From positions 1 to 60,005 of the forward strand of contig NZ_NNRJ01000054.1 in the NCBI RefSeq assembly GCF_002252445.1: 60,005 nucleotides of DNA, read 5' to 3'. The stretch comes from Brucella thiophenivorans (GTDB lineage: Bacteria; Pseudomonadota; Alphaproteobacteria; Rhizobiales; Rhizobiaceae). Shown piece by piece: positions 51,315-58,843 of this stretch. Under the pieces are notes generated by a model, which saw nothing but the letters and a program-made list of their open reading frames with translations, was not told where the DNA came from and did not search any database. Position numbers and translations under genes: made by a program. The stretch's first letter is position 1; every line of letters starts with the position of its first letter.

Positions 51315-52192
51315 GCAGCCGCACCTTTCATCATCAGAATGTCATTCCAGTCGTGACCATCAGGTGCTGGCAATAGGCTGACCTTTCGGCCCTCTGCTGT
51401 GGCGCGTGTTGCTAATGCATTGCCAGCTTCCCTGCCCGCTGCATCTCCATCCGTGGCAACTGTCAGCAATGCCGGACTATCCGGCAATGAGAGAGATTTC
51501 ATTCCACTGGTTGATAATGCGGCCCATACGGACACAGAACCGCGCACAAGCCCTGACAGAAGCGACAGGCCAGTTTCTATGCCTTCACACGCTATCAGCT
51601 TGTCATCGCCCTGAGACAGCCGCACCGCGCCGCCTGCCACAGTTCCGAGCATCGCCTTTGCTGGTTCGATCTGGGCTTTGCTCAGACCGTCAGCGCGCAG
51701 ATATGTGCGATGCACTGCAAGCCGTGACGCACCCTCGACCAGCGCGACCATTGCCGGAAAGCGATTGCGTGAAGGGTGCCAGCAATCGGGATGAAAGCGC
51801 AGACAGTCTGCAAGCTCGCAGGTGATGCCGCGATGCCTGAGATATGTTTCCGCTATCGTGCCGCGAATAGGACGAGCATCACGCCAGCACGAAAGTGCCA
51901 GCGCTTCCTTGCGTTCGGCTTCCTCAATCTCGGATTGCCTGATGCGCTCCAGATCGGCAGCAGAAGGCGGGGAATAGTTGCCCTCGCCCTCAACCAGTCC
52001 AAGCCCTTTGAGGCTATCGAGAATGTGCGTGAACTCGCAACCGGAATGACAGCGCAGCAACAGCCTGCCGTCGGTTCCGTCCGATAAACTCAGGCTGGGC
52101 CGCTTGTCACCATGAGCCGGACAGCGTGCTACGCCATACCGACCGTGCCAGTGACCACCCAGAGCGCGGGTAATCTCTCTGGCCGATGTCAT
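51311..52192 (-). CDS. Toprim primase with zinc-ribbon, phage/island type
   Basis: 293 residues. A zinc ribbon (CPAH at 24-27 and CHSGC at 48-52) opens the protein, as in DnaG-type primases. The Toprim domain follows with the Glu motif [11 protein letters not shown] (Glu203/Glu206) and [10 protein letters not shown] at 248-257. It makes RNA primers for replication of the element. Start overlaps the stop of the winged-helix protein by four bases. Confidence 0.85.
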   Translation of the reverse strand: MTSAREITRALGGHWHGRYGVARCPAHGDKRPSLSLSDGTDGRLLLRCHSGCEFTHILDSLKGLGLVEGEGNYSPPSAADLERIRQSEIEEAERKEALALSCWRDARPIRGTIAETYLRHRGITCELADCLRFHPDCWHPSRNRFPAMVALVEGASRLAVHRTYLRADGLSKAQIEPAKAMLGTVAGGAVRLSQGDDKLIACEGIETGLSLLSGLVRGSVSVWAALSTSGMKSLSLPDSPALLTVATDGDAAGREAGNALATRATAEGRKVSLLPAPDGHDWNDILMMKGAAA

Positions 52193-52503
52193 GCGGCGGC
52201 TCCTTCACCATTAAACGGCAAGACGCTGGAATGAATGACATACCGCGCATGGGTTCCGCTGAATGAGCCTTCATGCTTCTCATGAACTGTTTCAATATCA
52301 ACGCCGAAACTGCGCAGCTTGAAAACGTACGCCGACCAGCGCGGGGCTGGATTATCGATAGGTGTGCAGCCAGCGTCACCGGCATTGATAAGGTTTTCCA
52401 GCGCCCAACGGTCACGGCCTTTCACGCGAATGGAAAAAGGCTCTGCCCCGCGATTGGTCACGCGATAAATACGAGAACCCCAGAGATAATTTTTAGAAGT
52501 CAT
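52189..52503 (-). CDS. Winged-helix-domain protein, 104 residues
   Basis: [20 protein letters not shown] then a helical region and a [21 protein letters not shown] wing-like segment. Proteins of this type sit next to Toprim primases in integrative elements. It is the first gene of the coupled primase cluster. A role in DNA binding is inferred. Confidence 0.6.
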   Translation of the reverse strand: MTSKNYLWGSRIYRVTNRGAEPFSIRVKGRDRWALENLINAGDAGCTPIDNPAPRWSAYVFKLRSFGVDIETVHEKHEGSFSGTHARYVIHSSVLPFNGEGAAA

Positions 52504-52574
52504 CTGCCTATCCTTTGGAATTGCACCAAAGAACGGGAGGGGCTATTGTCGTTGAGAGAGTTCAATAAGCCCTT

Positions 52575-52607
52575 CGGCCCCGTCCTTGTCTGGCGGGGTC
52601 GTTTTTT
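52575..52607 (+). terminator. Plus-strand terminator between AlpA and the primase cluster
   Basis: Stem CGGCCCCG / CGGGGTCG with an 11-base loop is followed by TTTTTT on the plus strand. Both adjacent genes are on the minus strand, so this points to a plus-strand transcript ending here. On the minus strand no T-run follows. The last T bases overlap the alpA stop codon. Confidence 0.6.
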
Positions 52608-52800
52608 ATGCGGCGTGGCGTTTTGCTTTGGCGTCTTCAATTGCTGCGTTGATTTCCGACTGCGCCCAGCGGGAAAGGCTGCCCATCTTAATAGGCTTCG
52701 GCAGCGTGCCGTCAGCGATACGGCGGTAAAAAGTAGGGATGCTCACCTGAAGGATTTTAGCACCTTCACGAGCAGTCAAAAGAGGATCGGTGATTTGCAT
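52606..52800 (-). CDS. AlpA-family transcriptional regulator
   Basis: 64 residues: MQITDPLLTAREGAKILQVS, then a MerR-like turn IPTFYRRIADGTLPKPIKMGSLSRW. AlpA/excisionase proteins control integrase expression or assist excision in P4-like satellites. Four regularly spaced operator-like sites lie upstream (52856-52958). It stands between the operators and the primase cluster. Confidence 0.85.
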   Translation of the reverse strand: MQITDPLLTAREGAKILQVSIPTFYRRIADGTLPKPIKMGSLSRWAQSEINAAIEDAKAKRHAA

Positions 52801-52855
52801 TTGTCAGCCTCGTAATTGAATGATACGGGCTGAACATATGATAAGAACAAAAATA

Positions 52856-52958
52856 GAACCGACGGTTCTGGCCGGTATTTCTGCTTAACCGATGGTAGAA
52901 CATGAAACTGGTAAAGAACCGTTGGTTATTCCGAAAATACGCAAATAACCACTGGTTC
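52856..52958. promoter_or_regulatory. Four operator-like 13-mers at exact 30-bp spacing
   Basis: GAACCGACGGTTC (52856), TAACCGATGGTAG (52886), GAACCGTTGGTTA (52916) and TAACCACTGGTTC (52946). All contain AACC-N3-GGT, and three are near-palindromes. Starts differ by 30, 30 and 30 bases, about three turns of the double helix, so proteins bound there would face the same side. They lie in the 180 bases between alpA and the 310-residue gene. Confidence 0.85.
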
Positions 52959-52980
52959 TCTTTGGCTTATCCCTTTGAGT

Positions 52981-53913
52981 TTATTCAACTCCTCTCGCGA
53001 TAATCAGGAACTGAGTAATCCACTCATCGTACCATCCATCGCTCAACGGCTTCCGTCTTTCCACAAACAGGCAGGTGCCGTTCTCGGTATCATACTTGGC
53101 TGCAAGCTGTTTTGCCTTGCGTCTGCGCTCCCTATCCGAGACAGGGACCATTTCCTTGTAATTCATCCGAGCTAGCCGATTTAGAACCTCATAGCGCTCA
53201 GCTTTCTTTTCAGCCTGGCCACCATTTTTACCGTTTTCGCGGTTTTTCTTGGTGAGCTCCATGTGCTTCAATGCAAAAAGCTCATGCCGCTTTTTGACTT
53301 GATACTCGCACCAAAAATATCCGAAACGAATATCATCCTCATGAACGTAATAGAGTGCCATCATATTCGCCACGTACCAAAGCCGTGAAAGAGGCTTCGC
53401 GAAATGCTTTGCGGCTGTTTCTAAGAGAAGCGATTGCCAATTTTCCCCTCCTTGCTCTCGAGCATCTTCGATAAAGTCAGCACCCTCAAGCTGTGACAGC
53501 TTTTCCTGCAATTCAGAGGATATTTTGCCGCTTACCGTCCATCTATGAGCTTCGAGAACATAAAAGCATTCGCCATGCCAATCGATTTCGCTGAAAAAAG
53601 AAACATCTCGCGCGGTAAATCCGCCTAAATCTTCACCTGTCGTAAAGTGAGTTTTGCCGCCTCGATGAACCTCATACGAGGCAATTCCAGCGCTTACATA
53701 AGGGCCATATTCTTGAAACTTCGCGTGTTCGCTGCCGGGAAACTCTAAATAGTCATCGTCCGGCGTTTCAGGGAATAATATAAAATCCTCACCTGATGCG
53801 CCCACATCGAGAAACAAACTGTAATCCTTGCGCGGAACACTACGGAATTTATGCCCCGCAAATTCGACAAGCGGGTATTTTGAAAAAGCACTTAAACCAT
53901 TACCTTTTGACAT
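52981..53913 (-). CDS. Hypothetical protein, 310 residues
   Basis: No family recognised. The N-terminal ~150 residues form a beta-rich region (FRSVPRKDYSLFLDVGASGEDFILFPETPDDDYLEFPG), the middle is helical, and the C-terminal ~100 are strongly charged (KKRHELFALKHMELTKKNRENGKNGGQAEKKAERYEVLNRL). It ends beside the alpA operators and its start is four bases from the integrase stop, so it probably shares the integrase transcript. It may be an element-specific accessory. Confidence 0.6.
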   Translation of the reverse strand: MSKGNGLSAFSKYPLVEFAGHKFRSVPRKDYSLFLDVGASGEDFILFPETPDDDYLEFPGSEHAKFQEYGPYVSAGIASYEVHRGGKTHFTTGEDLGGFTARDVSFFSEIDWHGECFYVLEAHRWTVSGKISSELQEKLSQLEGADFIEDAREQGGENWQSLLLETAAKHFAKPLSRLWYVANMMALYYVHEDDIRFGYFWCEYQVKKRHELFALKHMELTKKNRENGKNGGQAEKKAERYEVLNRLARMNYKEMVPVSDRERRRKAKQLAAKYDTENGTCLFVERRKPLSDGWYDEWITQFLIIARGVE

Positions 53914-53917
53914 TAAC

Positions 53918-55111
53918 CTACACCGCCCTTGTTATTGTTAGAACTTGCGCGCTTCCGCGCGTTAAATGTTTGGACCATCGCTCCATCAAAACGCGCCGCT
54001 GTTCCAAGAAATCAGTGCGCCGATAGGCACGCTCAACCGATCCACCGACAATGTGACCGAGAACTGTTTCAGCAATGTCGTAAGGGGTATCTGTTGTCTC
54101 GGCTATCCAGTCTCGCAAGCTGGAGCGGAAACCATGCGGACGCGCGTCAAGCTTCGCGCGGCGCATGAACATGCCAAGGGTCATATCACTGATGACGCCG
54201 CTACGAACATTCGGGAAAAGAAAGCCTGCACGCGCATGGCGGCGAGCAATCTCGATAACTTTCATTGCTTCAACTGTTAGAGGCACGCGAAAATCGGCAG
54301 TCGCATCCTTTCGCCCCTTCATCGCTTCACCGGGAATGGTCCAGACGTTACCGTCGATTTGACTTTCATGAATTGAACGAAGCGGACCAGAGCGGACACC
54401 CGTCAAAATGAGCAAGCGCATAGCAAGGTGCGTAACCGTGTCGTCGGCCAAAGTTTCGTAGAAGGCGGGCACCTCCTGCCATGGCATAGCTGGGATGTTC
54501 TGAGTTTTATGACGCTGCTTGCCAAGAAGCGCACGCGCCTTATCGGTCGCCTGCAAATCAACCTGCAAGCCCAGCGCCGCCGCGTGCCTCATGCAAATTT
54601 GAAGCCGCGTGATTGCTTTACGAGCTGTCTCTGCTTTTGAATGCCATATCGGCAAAAGCGTATCGCGAATGTCTGTCTGATTGAGTTCAGCAACCGGAAC
54701 CTTGCCAAGGCGTGGCAGGATATGGATTTCGAGTGGGCTGAACCAGCGCCCAGCATCTCCGTCACCTTTCAGTTCAGCTTTACGGCTCTCGAATGCATCC
54801 AGAGCTATATCCCTGAGCAAATGCATATTCCGGGTCGCTTCTTGCTTCTGGCGCTCCCGTTCTTTGATAGGGTCGACGTTTGACCGGACCAGCGCGCGCG
54901 ACTTCTCAGCGGCCTCCCTCGCCTCCTTCAACGAAACCTCAAGAGCAGAACCGAGGCCCATTTCCCTGCGCCTGCCATGAATGGTTATACGAAGAACCCA
55001 CTGCCCGCCTCCGTCTGGGCGTTTGTGCAACCAAAGGCCCGCACCGTCATTGTGCTTGCCAGCCCCCAACGTAGCTACTGCTCTTGCACTCAAGCGATTC
55101 ATTAAACGCAC
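53918..55111 (-). CDS. P4-type tyrosine recombinase (integrase)
   Basis: 397 residues. N-terminal arm-binding DUF4102-like domain (DGAGLWLHKRPDGGGQWVLRITIHGRRREMGLGS), core-binding domain ~100-200, and catalytic domain with Arg in LTGVRSGPLRS, the HGFRSSLRDW box (His/Arg) and LGHIVGGSVERAYRRTD with the late His and nucleophile Tyr. P4-type integrases insert into the 3' ends of tRNA genes, as seen here. It lies 176 bases inside attR, at the end away from the tRNA, which is the less common layout. A second Met at 55102 is another possible start. Confidence 0.9.
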   Translation of the reverse strand: MRLMNRLSARAVATLGAGKHNDGAGLWLHKRPDGGGQWVLRITIHGRRREMGLGSALEVSLKEAREAAEKSRALVRSNVDPIKERERQKQEATRNMHLLRDIALDAFESRKAELKGDGDAGRWFSPLEIHILPRLGKVPVAELNQTDIRDTLLPIWHSKAETARKAITRLQICMRHAAALGLQVDLQATDKARALLGKQRHKTQNIPAMPWQEVPAFYETLADDTVTHLAMRLLILTGVRSGPLRSIHESQIDGNVWTIPGEAMKGRKDATADFRVPLTVEAMKVIEIARRHARAGFLFPNVRSGVISDMTLGMFMRRAKLDARPHGFRSSLRDWIAETTDTPYDIAETVLGHIVGGSVERAYRRTDFLEQRRVLMERWSKHLTRGSAQVLTITRAV

Positions 55112-55286
55112 AAAGATGCTCCTTACAGCGCCATTCTAATCCACCCGACAGTCCACCTTTACATGTGCGATTAGGTGAAAGCGGATGATAAGCCTTGATA
55201 CCGAACGTAACAAGAACACGACTGACGTGCAACAGCTATGATAGAGACTGATACGGGATGATTTTCTGTGCTATTTCAATAAGATG
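55112..55286. other. Right-end att region of the island
   Basis: 175 bases between the integrase start and attR. It should hold the integrase promoter and arm-type sites, but I could not identify repeats with confidence. No gene was seen. Confidence 0.4.
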
Positions 55287-55302
55287 CTGCTAAGCGGCAC
55301 CA
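55287..55302 (+). repeat. attR: 16-bp copy of the tRNA-Thr 3' end
   Basis: CTGCTAAGCGGCACCA, identical to 32104-32119 and in the same orientation. The match ends exactly at both boundaries (preceding base T versus G, following base T versus G). Confidence 0.9.
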
Positions 55303-55677
55303 GTAAAATCAAGCACTTAGTTCAATTTCATCCTCCCGGCAAAATCTCTACTCACCATATACTCACAGATAGTTCAGTGTTGCGTGTGTGCTGCATTCAC
55401 CCCTTTTCAACGAAAAATTTTTTGATAAAATTTGGTCGCGCCGCGTGGAGGAAACCGGGTCATGCCCACGTGCGCAGCCCCGTGACGTTGGGAGACGTGC
55501 CGGGGCTTTTCTTATACAGCGACAAAAAGCAGATCACCGGGGCAATAATAAAAATAGCCAATGCGGACCAAGATAACGCCAGGCCGGACCCCAATAAATT
55601 TTTCCCCACTTATTAGGTTTGCTCGACACCTGACCAAATACTAGTTTTTTTGCCTCATGTTTCGACGGGGTAATTCT
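55303..55677. other. Region flanking attR with a possible structured RNA
   Basis: 375 bases between attR and the first gene outside the island. It contains an A+T-rich run (55410-55433) that could be a promoter, then the double hairpin described separately. No protein-coding frame is convincing. Confidence 0.45.
55437..55513 (+). ncRNA. Candidate small RNA with terminator
   Basis: Two successive hairpins: stem GCGC..CGTGG / CCACG.GCGC (55438-55475, loop AGGAAACCGGGTCATGC) and stem AGCCCCG / CGGGGCT (55476-55507) with an inner ACGT pair. TTTTCTT follows, as at a rho-independent terminator. It is about 80 bases long. I know no named RNA family that matches. An untranscribed terminator is the simpler alternative. 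Confidence 0.4.
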
Positions 55678-55977
55678 ATGAAAACTGTATTTTTATGCGC
55701 TGTGCTAAGCTTATTGGTCGCCTATAATTCCAACGCACAGGGAACCAGAGCGCCACAACCGTCATGCACAAATTGTACGGCTCCCAACGGAGGCTCTCAT
55801 GGTGACGGGAACGGGAATATACTTTGCCCAGACTGTTTTGGAAAACTTTTCCCAGAAGGAGGCAGGTTGAACCCTGGTCAGGGCGTTATTGTTCCAAATG
55901 GTCACGGAGCACCTGTCGGCTCAGGGGCCGGCGGAGGCGGGGCAAGTAATACCGCTTGTTCAGGATGCCATCAATAG
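55678..55977 (+). CDS. Secreted cysteine-pair protein, 99 residues
   Basis: ATG 55678 follows GGGGTAA; an earlier open start at 55657 is not supported. Signal peptide MKTVFLCAVLSLLVAYNSNAQ, then three C-x-x-C pairs (SCTNCT, LCPDCF, ACSGCHQ) separated by Gly/His-rich linkers (GGSHGDGNGN). Such a protein could bind metal or form disulfides outside the cell. It is followed 10 bases later by the next gene. No family recognised. Confidence 0.55.
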   Translation: MKTVFLCAVLSLLVAYNSNAQGTRAPQPSCTNCTAPNGGSHGDGNGNILCPDCFGKLFPEGGRLNPGQGVIVPNGHGAPVGSGAGGGGASNTACSGCHQ

Positions 55978-55987
55978 AGTGGAAGTA

Positions 55988-56401
55988 ATGGAAGCCAACG
56001 GTAAAATCGGACCACATCAAGGGATTGAGCTGAAACTTATGCTTGAGGGGAAAAAACCTCTGGCAAAGTTTGCAGCGGATAATGGGATTACCGCGGAGCA
56101 GCTTGGGGACGCAGATTTTGCGCCCTACGTGAAATCCGGTCGGATTAAACAGTTCACTGTTCAGAAATTTGATGGATTTGTAGAATGGAGGATTTACTGC
56201 CTCCCGGGTGAGGAATGGCGTGCAAAATTATGTGTACTGATGCTTGAAAAAGGCGATGATCCGTATTTTCGTAACCTGTTCGATGAAAACGACCTACATC
56301 GGATTGATGGAGCACTTCTTGGCTATGAGAAATCAGATGTAGAGTTTTTCATTGAGACAATTACAAAAAGACGGATGCAGTTGACCGGACAATCAATTTA
56401 A
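55988..56401 (+). CDS. Hypothetical soluble protein, 137 residues
   Basis: ATG 55988 follows GAGTGGAAG; the frame is open upstream but overlaps the previous gene. Helical start (EANGKIGPHQGIELKLMLEGKKPLAKFAADNG) and a C-terminal RIYCLPGEEWRAKLCVLMLEKGDDPYFRNLFDEND with two Cys. No signal. It may act with the upstream cysteine-pair protein. Function unknown. Confidence 0.55.
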   Translation: MEANGKIGPHQGIELKLMLEGKKPLAKFAADNGITAEQLGDADFAPYVKSGRIKQFTVQKFDGFVEWRIYCLPGEEWRAKLCVLMLEKGDDPYFRNLFDENDLHRIDGALLGYEKSDVEFFIETITKRRMQLTGQSI

Positions 56402-56454
56402 GCTTGTTCAGAAAACGGGGAACCGGAGAAGATTTTGTAGATTGTTCTGAGCCA

Positions 56455-56751
56455 TCAAAGGGACTTCAAACCGCCGCTGACGATGAACGTGACGGCGGCG
56501 GCTAGAATACCCCCCACGACAATCCACATGATCCGGGTAAGAACGCCACTGACGTTCTTGATCTGGTTTGCAAGGTCATCAAATCTGCGATCCACGTTTT
56601 TCCATTTCTCATCTGTTCGAGCGTCTGCAATTTCAGACTGACGCTGCCATGCTTCCAGTGATGTTATTCGCGCTATCAGCGAAGTAACCAGATGCTCAAG
56701 AGCATTCAGACGAGAACGAAGATCGGCTTCATCTGGCATTTGATTGCTCAC
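56455..56751 (-). CDS. XhlA/holin-like coiled-coil membrane protein
   Basis: 98 residues. The GTG start 56751 overlaps the stop of the preceding 38-residue gene by four bases. A coiled coil (LRSRLNALEHLVTSLIARITSLEAW) is followed by one C-terminal membrane helix (IMWIVVGGILAAAVTFIVSGG). This is the layout of XhlA-like phage lysis-associated proteins. With the small gene before it, it resembles a phage lysis cassette remnant. Activity unknown. Confidence 0.55.
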   Translation of the reverse strand: MSNQMPDEADLRSRLNALEHLVTSLIARITSLEAWQRQSEIADARTDEKWKNVDRRFDDLANQIKNVSGVLTRIMWIVVGGILAAAVTFIVSGGLKSL

Positions 56752-56864
56752 TTCTTCCCCCAAACGTCTTTCACTGTATGTCCGCCCATGTAGAGAGCGA
56801 GAGATGTGATTGTGAGACTGACAAGCACGCTCAGTTCAGGAATTGCGAAGGAAACGCCAGTCAT
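56748..56864 (-). CDS. Small holin-like membrane protein, 38 residues
   Basis: MTGVSFAIPELSVLVSLTIT then SLALYMGGHTVKDVWGKK: one hydrophobic segment. Its ATG overlaps the stop of the truncated integrase frame by four bases (ATGA) and its stop overlaps the GTG of the XhlA-like gene, so it is embedded in one transcript. Below the usual size for confident calling; context supports it. Confidence 0.5.
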   Translation of the reverse strand: MTGVSFAIPELSVLVSLTITSLALYMGGHTVKDVWGKK

Positions 56865-57289
56865 CCCGCTGACGATTGGAGCGGCCATCCTTCAAGGCCT
56901 GAAAGCGCATAGATGTGCTTGAACCAGTTGACGACTGATTTTGCTGACATGGCGCTTCCTCGTTCGCTCAGAATAACCGGGCCGGCGCAATCAGCATTTC
57001 TCGCCAGCTTTTGTAAGGCTTTCCTCAAGTCAGGATGTATCGGTACGCGGCGAGCATGGGCATTTTTTGTGATACGACTCGGCAGGTTGATGGACGTGCC
57101 GAGTTTATTGTTGGCGTCAAGCAGCATTGACCATTCCAATTTAGCGATTTCGCCTGCACGAAGTCCTGCCTTGAAGCTTAAAAGCAACATAGCTTTGTTT
57201 CGGTCAGGATGTCGGAGGGTATTTGCTGTTTGAAGCGCTTGTTGTATTTGAGTTGTAGTCACCGTGCGGGCTTGCCGGTGGTGTGCCAT
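56861..57289 (-). pseudogene. Truncated tyrosine recombinase (integrase) fragment
   Basis: ATG 57289 starts MAHHRQARTVTTTQIQQALQ. The catalytic domain's first part is present, with Arg in GLRAGEIAKLEWSM and the conserved segment MSAKSVVNWFKHIYALSG. The frame ends at GLEGWPLQSSAG, just before where the H-x-x-R box and Tyr nucleophile should be. The lost C-terminal third makes it inactive. It is a relic of another integration event beyond attR. Confidence 0.7.
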
Positions 57290-57320
57290 GATGGGCCTCG
57301 AGTTGACAAACGATGTCGGC

Positions 57321-57349
57321 ATTAAAGCCTAAAAACCATCATTTGTCAA
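57321..57349 (-). promoter_or_regulatory. Sigma70-type promoter within an inverted repeat
   Basis: On the minus strand TTGACA (57349-57344), a 17-base spacer and TTTAAT (57326-57321) form a good promoter. It would drive the truncated integrase and holin-like genes. The TTGACAAA sequence is also one arm of an inverted repeat (57303-57315 / 57337-57349, one mismatch), so a repressor may act here. Confidence 0.65.
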
Positions 57350-57398
57350 ATCAGCTCAATAAATAAGATATGTAAATCAATATCTTAGACTGCTCCAC

Positions 57399-58790
57399 TC
57401 ACTGAAACACCACCCCGTTTAGCTTGCATAATGCCGCGATATTCTCGTTGTTGGCCATCATGAAATAGGTGAAGGATTTCGTATCAGGACGGTAGTTGCT
57501 GTAAAAGAGCGTATAGCCCGCATAAGCCCCAAATTGATTTTTCGAGTTCACAAAGCCACATACCGTATAAGTTCCGTCCGGGAACTCTGCTGCTGCAAAG
57601 TTACGAAAACGGGCAGAAGTCTCATCGCGAAGGTGTAAACCAACCAACTGTTTTACTGCGTCTTCGTCATCAGAGCTCAACGTAATCGCATTGCCTCTGG
57701 GCACAGAGTCTGCTGGGTTTCGGTATTGGGTTGGCTCAACACCACTGGAACTTTTAATACCGGCTTGAGCGTTGCTGGAAGCATCAGATCTGGCTACATC
57801 CTCCGCGCCTCGCGCATTATCTTGCTCGCGAAGAACCACCGAACGATCTTGATAGATCGCATTACTGTCTTCGACTATGGAACTTGATGATGGCTCTAAG
57901 CCTAAATTACTCGGCGCATAAATGGGAGGACTAACACGTTCACGGTCAACCACGGGCAACGTGCTCGGCTCGCAGTAATTTCCCTTCTCCTCCCATGTGC
58001 CACTTTTCATTTTAAAGCTAGTTTTGTTGGTTACCGTATAGGTTGCCTGTTCAGTTCCAATATCATCAGAATTTCGACCGCAGGTCTGTTTCACTTCATA
58101 TGTAGATTGGCCAGTTTGGGAAATATGTTCAAATCGACAGCCTGACGATGGCCAGCTTAAGGTCTTGCCGTCTGTATATATGGTGTTGGGTCCGAAACCT
58201 TCCTCGCACGTACCATCTGTCAATGCGTAATAACCGGACTTAATCGGCAGGCTCGTCAGCGAAGGGCTTGTCCGTGCTTGCTTTTCGCTCACTTGATGTG
58301 GGGATTGGTTACGTCTGTTTTCAGCGCAATCGCCCAGCAGTTCCAGCGCTTTAGATGATCCTTTCAACGAAAGACCAAACCTGCTATGGCCATAGCTCAA
58401 GCGCAAATGCCGTGAGCTACTGAGCAAAGGTGCGACACTATCCTCTTCGGCCCCTCCAGGGAAAAGCACAATCTCCGGCTCGATCACTGTTCCGGTCAGC
58501 AAAATCGGTTCATGATCATCAAATGTCACAGAGCCTGACCACTCTTCACCGACTTGCAAATCCCATGACGATACCGAAACACCAAAGCCGAAGCCTTCAT
58601 TCGCGTTAGCATAAACGACGAAATAGATATCCTTGGTAACGTGTTTACCCATGATGCAACCGTTGTCCGGGTCATTGGTACGCTTGTGGCCAGTCCATCC
58701 TTCGTAAGAGAATTCGGATTCCGATTGTGCGAGAGCGTTACTTGCCAATAGGCTCAGTCCAATAATTCCCGCAAACGTGCTTTTACGCAT
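57399..58790 (-). CDS. Secreted protein, 463 residues, with N-terminal domain shared with the next gene
   Basis: ATG 58790 follows AGGAAA; the longer frame to 58832 is unsupported. Signal peptide MRKSTFAGIIGLSLLASNALA. Residues ~22-130 (FSYEGWTGHKRTNDPDNGCIMGKHVTKDIYFVVYANANEGFGFG) resemble those of the 199-residue protein upstream in the operon. The middle has several Cys (YALTDGTCEEGFGP, SSGCRFEHIS, KQTCGRN). The C-terminal part is GNAITLSSDDEDAVKQLVG and a CGFVNSKNQFGAYAGYTLF domain. No known family; presumably periplasmic or surface. Confidence 0.6.
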   Translation of the reverse strand: MRKSTFAGIIGLSLLASNALAQSESEFSYEGWTGHKRTNDPDNGCIMGKHVTKDIYFVVYANANEGFGFGVSVSSWDLQVGEEWSGSVTFDDHEPILLTGTVIEPEIVLFPGGAEEDSVAPLLSSSRHLRLSYGHSRFGLSLKGSSKALELLGDCAENRRNQSPHQVSEKQARTSPSLTSLPIKSGYYALTDGTCEEGFGPNTIYTDGKTLSWPSSGCRFEHISQTGQSTYEVKQTCGRNSDDIGTEQATYTVTNKTSFKMKSGTWEEKGNYCEPSTLPVVDRERVSPPIYAPSNLGLEPSSSSIVEDSNAIYQDRSVVLREQDNARGAEDVARSDASSNAQAGIKSSSGVEPTQYRNPADSVPRGNAITLSSDDEDAVKQLVGLHLRDETSARFRNFAAAEFPDGTYTVCGFVNSKNQFGAYAGYTLFYSNYRPDTKSFTYFMMANNENIAALCKLNGVVFQ

Positions 58791-58843
58791 GCTGATTTCC
58801 TCGGTTTTTGTTGCTGTGATGAAAAATGCCACGATGGCTGCGG

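Larger units (their letters stand above)
32104..55302. mobile_element. 23.2-kb integrative island, possible phage satellite, in tRNA-Thr
   Basis: The element runs from the tRNA 3' end (attL) to a 16-bp copy of it (attR). It carries a P4-type integrase next to attR, an AlpA-like regulator, primase, DUF3631 ATPase, XRE repressor, a terminase-small-subunit-like gene and one ejection-type virion protein. I find no capsid, portal, large terminase or tail gene. Cargo includes MarC, a GGDEF protein and two PD-(D/E)XK-like proteins. The integrase lies at the end away from the tRNA, which is less common. Satellite status is an inference. Confidence 0.85.
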
